Part shown: positions 26,880 through 38,100 of the stretch, piece by piece | Numbering within the stretch: the first letter of the stretch is position 1 | Layout of the letters: the number at the start of each line of letters is the position of its first letter | From: Montifringilla adamsi | Lineage: Eukaryota > Chordata > Aves > Passeriformes > Passeridae | Direction of reading: 5' to 3' | DNA: 64,000 nt | Assembly: GCA_017590115.1 (NCBI GenBank) | Contig: JAGGNK010007016.1 | Location: 295,329-359,328 of the forward strand | The notes under the pieces: model-generated | What the model saw: the letters and a program-made list of their open reading frames with translations, nothing else | Told to the model about the DNA's origin: nothing | Databases searched by the model: none | Position numbers and translations under genes: made by a program

Positions 26880-29099
26880 AGACAAACCAAAATAAAGCTA
26901 CAAATTAAGAGTTTATATTAATGGATGAGATTTTACCAGTTCACACTTCTTGTACAATAACCATCATGTGTGTTACCTTTATTGCAAATCCCTTTGCATC
27001 CCACTGGAAAATGCAACCAGTTGGAATGGCAAAAAACATCTTGTATTCTTCATTGTTCCAATATTCCATTTTGATGCAGTAAGTCTCATTTCCTGTGTTG
27101 AAAGTTTATATTAATAAACTGTCATAAGTATGTAAATAGCCAGTAAATAGCTCTTCCCAAGTCATTCCCCATCTGTGCCACATAAAACTAAGAGGGTAGA
27201 TACGAACCCTAATTCAAACCCATTAGAACACAAACTCTGCACTGCAGAGGGTCTGGCACACCTACCCAGCTCAACGTCTTTCTCAACCTCCATGTGAGGC
27301 AGAGCTCCAGCCTCCAAGTGAAAACCCGGAGAAGCAGCCAATGATGACAGCACAGAACTCAGAAGCTTTTTACGCTCTTCAGGGCTCCACAGGATCTGAG
27401 CCACATCATCATCTAAGAAACAAACAACATGAAGAGATGAGCTGAAACTGTGTTAACTCTTTGCAACTTGGTTGTATCTGTCAGTATAAGTAAACGGGAT
27501 ACTGGAAACTTTCAATCCATGTTCTGATTTACTGTTCATCTCTTAGCAAGTCACCTGATCTCTTTCCAATAGTTCTGGGAAGTCAATGTGACCCTTGTCT
27601 TTAAACCTGCCTTACAGACTTTTATCATGAGGTCTCAAGGATTCTACTGTAGCATCATGCAAAATGTATCTTTCACAAGAGACAAAGCTCTGAATTATTT
27701 CAGCCACAGCAGAATTCAAACTCAGTCTGCAAATCAACATCCATTTTTTTAATCTATTCCCATAGCAAGTGATTAGTTTGGGTTTTTTTAATTATGGGGT
27801 TTAGGGAAATTTAGTCCTTTGATTACAGCAGAAGTTTTATGTAAGAAAAGGAAAACAAAGTTGGACTCCAACTCTGCTGCTCACTGCAATGTTAAGAAAA
27901 TGATGTCTTTTATTTCCTGGAAGACACCTGTAGGGCTGGACTTATTTTCCTTTGTAACAGAACATAAGATCATTCAATAGATGAGTTGATCTGTAAAAAA
28001 CCAAGACAGCCTCAATGTTTACTCTGCTTGATCATTGAGACAAAACACAAGAACTGATGTAGTAGATGGCCTCTACTGCCTTCTCCCAAATGCCATGGCT
28101 GTAATGAGGGAGAACATTTTAAACTTCCACAGCATACAGGTAGGAAGCAGATTATCTACTGTTATGCCCACCCTTATTTGAAAAGCATTGCAGTAAGTAC
28201 TGCTCAGGAAGCAATGCTGTGAAAGATCCAGGAAATAATGTAGGCTGGAGGCTACAATGTGTTCCAAGCTTTTGCCATCACAAACCTAGGAAATTTACTG
28301 GCATATTTTGCAGGAATAAATGGACAGCTACCTGAAGTAATTTTTGTCCTTTACACAGTATTAAGAATTACTATATCCAGGGTGAGAGCTGCAGTTCACG
28401 GGAGATGTAAAGAAATCAAGAAACAAAGCAACTGGAAAGATCCAAAGTTTAAGAAAGGACCATTAAAACATCTGAACAAATGCTTTCTTTTTTTCTAAAA
28501 AGATTTTTCATCTTGCTCTAAAGTTTAGTACATATGATAAAAACAACACAAAGATCCACCCAAAATATCCCAGCTATTTCTGTGACATGATTTCTAATTG
28601 TATTTTCACTCCAAGTGCCAAGCATGCTTCATCATAAAATAGTCTGTAGGCACATGAGAACATAACTCTCCAGAGTAGATACACTGAAATTTCAAATACA
28701 CAATTCTAATAAAGAACCATAAAACAAAACCAAAGTAGCTAAAAAAGGTTAAACACCTTGAACACTATCATCCAACACACATCTAATTCCACAAGCCAGA
28801 TTTTGAAGGCTTTTTGTGACCATTTCTGTTCTAACTGTAATCTAAATATTTAGAACAGAAAGAAACAAATGCCTTTAACTAGGAGAAAGATAAGCAAAGA
28901 TATTGACTATTTAAATATCAGTACTGCTTTCCATCAATAGGAATAAGAATGATACTGTGAAGAAGCACAACAGTTTACAGCATACTTAAAATGCAGATTT
29001 AAACCAAAATTATGCAACTTGCACTAGAGTCCAAATTCATATCCATTCTTTTCAAAGTAGTAGCTTATCAGCACATCAAGAGACACACAGTATGATGAC

Positions 29100-29159
<60 letters not shown>

Positions 29160-32100
29160 AGACAAACCAAAACAAAGCTACCTTAGCAGTTATTACTGCC
29201 AACCAGTCCAAATTTTTAATTTTGGAATTTGACCTCATTACTCCTACACACTGCCTGCTTTACTACCCTAAGTAACTTATCTGTCACCTTAATACTGACA
29301 TGTTTTGGATGCTGACAAGCATCCTGTACTGCACCTCACTGCTGCTTCAGACAAGGAAGATAAGCTGAGCCACCAGTCATAGTAACACACAAAACAGAGT
29401 GGGATACAGGAAGGACAGAAAAATCCCCACATTTAGTGACAGGTGCAAGTTATTTGTTGCGAGTGAAATTCAGTTTAATACTAACCAGTAACCAATTCAG
29501 CAGGCAAGCTCTGAGCCAGCTCCAGTTTCTCACTGATCTGCAGGTATTTCATAGTAGATGTTTGTGTAACAGAGGACAGAGAACCTCCTGAGACAGAAGC
29601 ACCTGATGAGTGAGCATCTTCCAGGCTGGTTTCCATGATTGGGCTGTAAATAAAGCCATCAAGTACTCAGACTAACCAAAGATACCAGTTGTAGATAACA
29701 TCAACCGGGATAGGAGAGGATACAGTGCACGCCCAGATTTAACTAACATGAAGAAATACTTTCCCATCCCTAGCAGAAAGCCAGAAGCAATGTCAGAGCT
29801 TCATTTCACTTTTGATAATTGATTATACTCAGAATCTTAGTCTAGAGATGATTTTAGTAATCTCTTTCACCAAATTTAACTGCTACAACAGAAGACATCC
29901 TGAATATTTATCACAATCTTTGCTACAAAATTTCAGTGCTTTCAAAGCAGTGAAGGGTTGGGTGGGAAATATTTCTTCCTAATTATAATGAGCAAGGAAC
30001 ATCCCGAGAAAAAACACATTCAGCATGGTATACATGTTTACATCCTAACAACCAGCAAAACAACTCAACCACAAACTAAACTACAAACATTAAAAACATT
30101 TTATATAGTCAAAATAAGTACATGAGCCAATTGTATAAAAGGAACTGATGACACTGCTCTTCATGTTTGATAATGACAGAAAGCATTTATTATTTATTAA
30201 TTTCTCTGCAAGTTATTGGGTTAAAAAACCTTGTAAATTAGTCCCACAGCAGTAATCCAAAAAGGCAAGTGGGCTTGCTATTACCTCTCCAATCTGCTCA
30301 AGGCAAAGTGGACCCTGAGCTAAAGAAATGGCTCTCTCCACAATATTCTGGTCTTTTCAGAAAACTCCTTCCTCAGCAACACTAAAACCACAACATGAAA
30401 GACATGCAGGAGAAGAGGCTTAAGGTCCTTGACTGCTAATTACCTCAGTTTTTTTACACTGAGAGCTTCAGTGTAGGCCTCTTCACCCACCGGTGTCTCC
30501 TGATTCAGAGGCGCACTCTTGGATTCTGGACTATCTTCCTTCAGTTCACCCTGAGAGAAAGCAGGAGCTGGGACTCTCTGAGCTCCCACCCCGTGAAAGG
30601 GCGTTGAGGCCAGGTGGGCAGCCCTGTTAAAGTCACACGTGTCCTCTGGGTTGGCACAAAGGGTCTTGTTCTTGTAGGAGCCGCTCACAATTGCATCCTC
30701 ACTCAAACGTTCAATTCCATTCAGCTCATCCTGGAAAAAAACAGAAAAGACAGTGAAAGCCTGCAGATCTTATGACCATTCTTTCTTTCTTTCTTTCAAA
30801 GCTGAACATTTCTCATCCCTTTCTACCACTCCATCACCTTCCAGCATGAATAGGACACTCAGCCTCCATGAATTCTACTTATCACAGAATCCAAGAGGGC
30901 TCCGGGTCAGAAGGGACCTCAAAGACCACCGACTTCCACCCCCTCGCCATGGGCAGGGACACCTTCCACAAGTGCAGCTTGCTCCAAGCCCCATCCAGCC
31001 TGGCCTGGAACACTTCCTGGGACAGGGCAGCCACAGCCACAATGTCATATTTCCAGTATAATCTCATCATCACCCCGTTCAATTACTGCCATGCCAGGCA
31101 GCAGTTTGCAATCCTTGTTTTTCTCCCGTGATGCCAGTCCAGCCAAGCTGCCTCAGTCTGACAGCAGCACAGGCTGCCTTGGTGTCTCCTGGGCAGGAAA
31201 TCTGCCATGGCTGAAGGGTTTCCTTACACAGGCTCCTGCTGCTGCTGCCGTGCTTTCCTTGGCACTCAGAGAATCCACAGGATTACGAACAGCAAGAGGC
31301 TGACGGGCACTTTTCTGGCTACGATCTGCTGAACAACTAAGAGCAAGTTACAGTCAGTTACATATTCATTAGAGCAGCTTCCCACCTCCAACAAATTCCT
31401 CTCAAGAGTTTAAGTCTATTATCATTCCAATCATCCAATTTCTACCGTAGAACCAGCAGTAAGCAATAGATACTACAGCTCTCCAGAATGAAGCAAGTTT
31501 ATAGAGCAGCTTAAATAGTTCTAGGTCGAAGATAAAGAACAGAAGAGTATTTCTTTATCAAGGACTCTGAGTAATTAAATAAAAAAAAATACCAATATAA
31601 ACAAAACAAAACACACATCCCCACACACTCCTACAAGAAACAGTTATTTCAGCTGCTATAGCAAGGGTTTTGATGTTTCTGTTTTCCTTCCCTCTGAAAT
31701 CTAGGTCTTCAATAATTCTACCTTATATTCTGATTTGTCAAAGTAGTGGATTCATCAAATATAGAGAAAAATGGAACAGCAGCCGGTGGGGGAAGCAGAC
31801 CTACATCTGTAAAGAAAAACCAAGAGGCTCTATCATATCCACAGTTCTTCTAAAATAGCATATCCAACACTAGTTAAAATAGTTAATATGCAGTTCTAGA
31901 AGTACTGCTCCTAACAGCAAGTTACAGAGCTGGCATATAAAGAAACCCATTTAAAAAGGTTTGGTTTTGCCATGTTAATTAACCACCCCTTTACCACCAT
32001 TTTATGTGTTTAAGACTATGCTTCAGAATTTGTACATTTTTCTGCAAGACTGTCTCATTTCTCTGTTTCTCCTTAGAGTTTAAAAATGTATTTCCACTGC

Positions 32101-35100
32101 GGCTGTCTGGGGATACATCAGGAGTCTGGATAACCACTGTCAACAGCAACAAAAGTCAACTCCAATCAGAAGTAAAATTCTTCAGGATTTGACCTTCCCA
32201 ACAAAACTTACCAAAATCAACAATAGGCAATTTTGGGATGTATTCCCCTAGCAAAACCTCTGAGGAAAAAGGACTTAAGGTAATTATTAATCTCATTATA
32301 GCATTAAACTCTTCTGAAATGTTAGTAAGACTGCAAACATGAAAGATGGAAGAAAACTTTCCAGCTACTGAAAGAAAAATGCCCTTCTTCTTGAAAGTCC
32401 TTTCAAATAGTGACAGTTCTTAGATGCTCCATGTTTTGCTCAATAAGGTAAAAGGCATTACTAACAAACACACTGTCATTCTTCTAATCCACCTAAGCTT
32501 TGGGTTTTACTTTGCTGCCTTCTTGGTATTCATGGAACACTTCCCTTTAAACCAGACCTTCTTGTTAATGGTAAAAAACTTGAGTACGCACCCTCAGAAC
32601 AAGATGGTTTATGTAGTTGAGTATCTTCATAGACCTGGAATTCACTGTGAAAAATATAAAATAAACAAGTTTGTATTCTACAGACCTTCACAAAAAGTAA
32701 GTAAACTCTGTAAAAAAGTTAAGCCAAGATGACAAATGCTTCTTGCAAAAAGTTAAGATCCCTCAGACAAATAAACAAAGAAAGAGCACAGATCCTGGTT
32801 ACAGGCTGATGCCAAGGCTATATTCCATTCTACCTGAGAAAACAGGCTGCTAGTGATCCATGTTACTAGTCATACTTACATAGCCTCACAAGTGTTCTCT
32901 CTGCTGGCTAAAACACCCCTCCTTTACCTTTGTGACTGAGGCTGTTTCTCCCCATATTCTTTTGTGCTGGAAAAAGTAAATCCTTGCAATCCCAAAGGTG
33001 TGGAAGCTCCCATTACCTCTGTTGCCTGTGGTAACAAAGCCACATTTCAGTTCTACAGTGGTAGAATCATAAGCCAGGCAAAAAGGTTCCAAAAACATGA
33101 TGATAATTTCGCATAGCCATTAAAAACCTGATAGAAAATGGTTGCCTTTAGCTACTTTTATTTGTACTTAGCTTACCTGCATGAAGAAAGTAAAGTCCAC
33201 TTTTATTGCATAGTGAAGTTAAAAGGCATCATTTACTCTTTGCAACCATATTTATACTTTCATAGGAGATTTTAGTTACCCTGCAACTCTTAAGGACATA
33301 TGTAAGCAGTTAGGTAGCTTACAAAATCACAACTCTGTTTAATTATTTAAAGTACTTACTGTGAAGGCATTGTTTTGGAAACAGAGAAGGAAGACAGAGA
33401 GAGAGAGAGAGAGAGAGAAAGAGAAAGAGAAAGAGAGAGAATATACCTCACTAGTGAAGAATCCTTTCAAAAGAACTTCAAAATGTGTTACAAGAATATC
33501 AGAAACACTTCCTTTTGGCTTTCTTGGGTACTTTTATTTAAAATTGCAGCTATTTGCAGTTAAATGAGGACAATACCTGTTCATGTGGTTGTTGCTGCTT
33601 GTTATCTTCTTTTTTCTTTAATTTCTGTTCCAGCTCCTCAATTTTCCTTTGTATTTCTTCCTTCTTCCGTTCTATGGCTTGTATTTCATCTAAGGAAAGA
33701 ACACCTCTAAGGCCCAATGCGTATTTCACATACAATTGGTGGCTAAATTCTCAAGGGGCCAAAACTTCTGGTGGTCTTTCCCTGTCCCACAGCTTCCACA
33801 TAAAGCTGTTGAATGTGTTACTGTCTCTGTACCTCACAGCAGTTAAACAACTACTCCAGTAGAAAAAGAGAAGCAGCTGCAATAACAGACAGAAGCAAAT
33901 AAAATTTTATGATTCCATCTGGAATGCCTTACTTGCTCCAGCCCACTTTGGAACATACCCTCGTCTTTCTTTCTCGCTTTCTTCCTGTAGATTTCAGCTC
34001 GGATCTCTTCAAAAGAGAATTCATCCACTCCAGCATAAACTTTCTCTTTGCAGTACATCACCATCTCTGTCTTTGCCTGAGCATCCTGCTGCTGATGCTG
34101 CACTCGCTGCAGTGGGTCCTCCCGCTCCTCAGGTTTGCGAGTACTTAACACACAGTTTATGCTGGGCTCAATTTTGCAGGGGGTCCTGAAAAAGCAGGAA
34201 TTTACTATGTGGGCTTTGTGAACTTCACTGTAGCACAGAAAAACAGGCACAGGAGAAAGCAGGGCTAATTTCAGAACCTAGTTTTGGAGTATTGTAAAGA
34301 CATTCTGTTCTGTGCTTAGAAAAAATACATGAGAAAATTGGAATAAGTAACACCAAACTACTCAGAATTGTGTGATAACTAAAACAAAACAAACAACAAC
34401 AAACAACAGAAGACAAATCCAACTTAAAGTATTTATAAGGTACAGTCAAAAACAAATAAAATTCTTATGATGTCTGAACTGTCATGCATCCTGATACAGG
34501 ATCTGTTCCATTTAATTCCATTCACAGCTGTGTGACCACAGGCATGACAAGTCCCTAAACTCTGGTTTGTAGAATGATTATCTGGGAGAAAAGGAACACA
34601 CAAGAAAAGGGACATAAAATGGACATTCTTGGACCAGATGAAACCGACATGCTAATTTCAGGAGAGAAGAAGCAATGCTGGTACAGCTTTACAAACACCA
34701 GCAATCCAGATGACTTCAGCTGGATAAACTCAAATCTGGGATTGATCATGAGGCAAACAGCTGCTCCAAATGTTTGGGGTTTTAAAGCTTTATTGGAGGA
34801 ATGTGGGGATCAAAACGAAGACCCCAACAGGATCCTTCTGCCAAGAACACTGGATGAGAGCTCACGGCATGATTTGCAGCACATTTAAACAGATTCAGCA
34901 TAACACTTCCACATCTGGCAGGTAACGATGATATCATGAGAAAATGGATTCAAAATCCAAAAAGTACTTTTAAGATTTCATCTACATAATCTAAAACTAC
35001 ATACCAAGTCTCTGCCTAGGTCACTTAGCCTGGTGCTCAGTTCTACCCACTCCGTCCCTCTCCCTGCTATGAAAAGCCGCTGCCTTGGCAAATGACAAAT

Positions 35101-38100
35101 CTTCATCCCAGTGAAATGGGCATGCCAAGAGATTTACCCTCTGATGTGGCATCACTGACCTTCAGGAGAAAGAAGCAGTCTTACATTTTAAACAGGAATG
35201 CAGACTTCACATATTTGTCAACTACACCATGGCACAGCCACGGGCAGAGCCGCTCTGCAGTCCACATGCAATCCCTGCTGCCCACCACCTCTCAGCATTC
35301 CTTGGGTCCGTGCAATTCAGACCCCTGGGAACTGTCTGTAATGCCCAACAGCCTTTTCCACTCCTCTCTCACAAGGAGCCTGTCTATTCCCTGGCCATCA
35401 TTAGCCACAGAAAGGTAGAGCAACCTTGCAAAAGAATGTCTTTTCCTCTGCTCTAACTAAACCACCCCATCTCCTGGGGTTTATCAGCTTTTCAGGGAGC
35501 GCTGTACAAGCAGCACACTCACTCCTCCACGACCTAAGCAACACTGTTGGCATGGCAACTCTGATAGCTTATTTCAGAATAAAACTCCAGATATGCTGAG
35601 CACAGAGTTCCCAAGACAGAAAAAAAAAAAAACCAGACACAAATCTGCCTCCATTCGGGGCTCTTTCACAGCAAACAGCACCCTAAGACACAGAGCTTGT
35701 GCTTTTGTGTAAACACACTGAGCTAAGCTATTAAACTCATTAGCATATATGAATATGATATAGGCCCCCACATCGGGAGCAGCACTGAACACTTCCCATG
35801 TCCTTATGCAACCTCTGCTGAACCCTCTGTCATCCAGCTGCAGCACTAATTGCTTCCAGGATGACAGATTTTTAAATTCTTCTAGCTCGAGAGGCTTAAG
35901 TACTTGGCAAAACAAGTCCCAGTTTTAGGAAGCAGCTTTGAGAATTCCAAATGCAATCCCCCCATCTCAAACTCAAGACTCACATCATTTGGGGCTGAGC
36001 TGACTCGTCCACATAGGGGGTGAAACTGGGCAGTGGGTGGGGCACCTCCAAGCCAGAGCTCACAGCGCTGCGAGGACGCTGCGGAAGGAAAGGCAACGTT
36101 AACAACACAGGGATTCATTTCAGTCTCCACATCCCTCTGCAGTCTGCATCTCCCTGTTCCTCATCTTCTGCTTATTTGGACCTTTTCTTACATAGAAAAT
36201 TAAACTTGATGGAGACTTTGCAAGATTAATTCCTTTCTGACACAGTCAGTGCCCACCAGCTGAACACTGGCACCTAAAAGGCTCCTCCTGCATGTTCTCA
36301 CCAGTTCCTCTTATTCTGAGGGAATGTTTTGTACATATTGAGGGATATATATACAAATTATCCTGGTCAGCCTGGGTATTCCTTATTTTGCACAGATGCC
36401 ACTGTTCTCCTTTTGCAGCCAAGATTGTCCCAGTTCTATGATAATATAAATTCCCTGTCCACCAACAACCTCCAGACTTGGAGTTTGGGTTTTTTTCAAT
36501 TTTTCCATTAAGAGACCAGTGCAACACCACAAAAATCCCTTAACAGTTTCTGAGGTCCATTAGTAAAGAGAAGAGGTGGAATTTAGTCAGGCAACACACT
36601 ACTCTCATCTGCCTATTTCAATTGCCTGAGACTCTTCAGCACAAAAAAAGTTACACGGTAGGAATACTTCACAAACTCACTCCTGTTTTCCATCATTTCC
36701 CAAAGTGCTTCCTGAGGCATCTTGATACCAGCAGTAAGAGAAACCCCTTCTTCCCTCTGCAGGTTTTAATGTGTCAGAGCATTCACCAAAGGTTATTCTT
36801 GCACTGCCCTTCAATGGAGTGGAATTAAACATCCTTGCCTCTTCTCCAGAAACAGGATATTTTAAATTAAATCTAAGAAATTTCATTAAGAGGGGAGCAG
36901 AGACTACTCTAAGGGCAGACATTAAAAGAAATATGGAAGTATTCGGAGATCAGAATGAATGTTTTAAACAGCAAAAAGAGACTGGCAAAATTAATTGTAT
37001 ATTAATAATTTTTCCTCACTCTTCTCAGCTATAATAAATCTATGATTTAGTTAACTTTTCCATTCATTTAAAAAAACTGCTTTCTATCGAAGCCAAAGGA
37101 GGGTGGCTTTGGATGAGATATTGGGAAGAAATTCTTCCCTGGGAGGATGCTGAGGCCGTGGCACAGGTTGCCTACAGAAGCTGTTGCTGATCCATCCTTG
37201 GGAGTGCCCAAGGCCAGGCTGCATGGGGCTTGTAACAACCTGGGCTAGTGGAAGGTGAACCCAGATGATCTATAAGGTTCCCCCCAGCCCAAACAATTTC
37301 ACAATTCTATTATGAAATCTGTATTTACAATAGACACAAACCACAGGCAAGGGAGAAAGAGACAATCTCTGTTTCAGCAATCAGAAGTCATCAACTTAGA
37401 CACACCTTCTTTTCTTTTCCCCATCCATTTTGAGCCTCCTTACCCTGCCAGAGTTCCACGGTCCTGCGCGGAGTTCATTCTCCTTGGCCCTAGGAACTGG
37501 AGGTGCTGGCCATGACTGTGCTGTAAGTGTGGGAATCTCAGGTCCAGACACAGAATTTTCATCAAATACGGCAAAACTTGGAGCGTTTGGAAGCTGTAGA
37601 GAAGCCTGCGGCTGGAAGCTTCTGTTTGGGTTCATGACTATTAGCAAGAACATTTATATGAATTAACCTTCAACCGTCACATTCAATTGCAAATCTCACT
37701 ATAAAGAGGTTAAACTCCTTCAGTAAGTTTTTTAAGCTCTTTAATGTACCTTTAACTGCATCTCCCACACGACTAATGGGGGCTCTCACTTTCTTCTTCC
37801 CTCTGCCTTTGAGATCTGCCAGCGAACTTCTCTGAGGCTCCGCAATTCCCAGCAATCCCATATTGTCTCCATCAGGACTTTCCTCAAGTGCCAGTAGTGT
37901 CTGCCGAGAAACACGGGCCTGAAACTGCCTAAAAAAAAAAAGATGGGAGAAGTCAACATAACCTTTCCTATCCCAGGAACCCAGGTGAGCACCTAAGTTC
38001 TTCCCTTACTTGTGATGAGCCTGGAGTTTGTCCAAAGGCTCAGCCTTGCGCTGGAGTCCTTCCTGGAATATCAGATCTGCTTTCCTGAAGCTGCCCCTGG

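Larger units (their letters stand above)
24622..29181. repeat. Tandem 2280-bp duplication with two BUB1B exons
   Basis: Two direct copies, 24622-26901 and 26902-29181, align line for line; the only mismatch I found is T26892 versus C29172. Each ends in a (GAAA)n tract. The left junction reads 'g|aaattaagag' and the middle junction 'c|aaattaagag', with no spacer. Each copy holds the same 147-nt and 116-nt BUB1B exons. The identity means either a very recent duplication or an assembly duplicate of two haplotypes or reads. Confidence 0.97.

Noticed and set aside
26820..26880. Regularly spaced short repeats as a CRISPR-like array
   Set aside because: It is a simple GAAA microsatellite in a vertebrate intron with no spacers.
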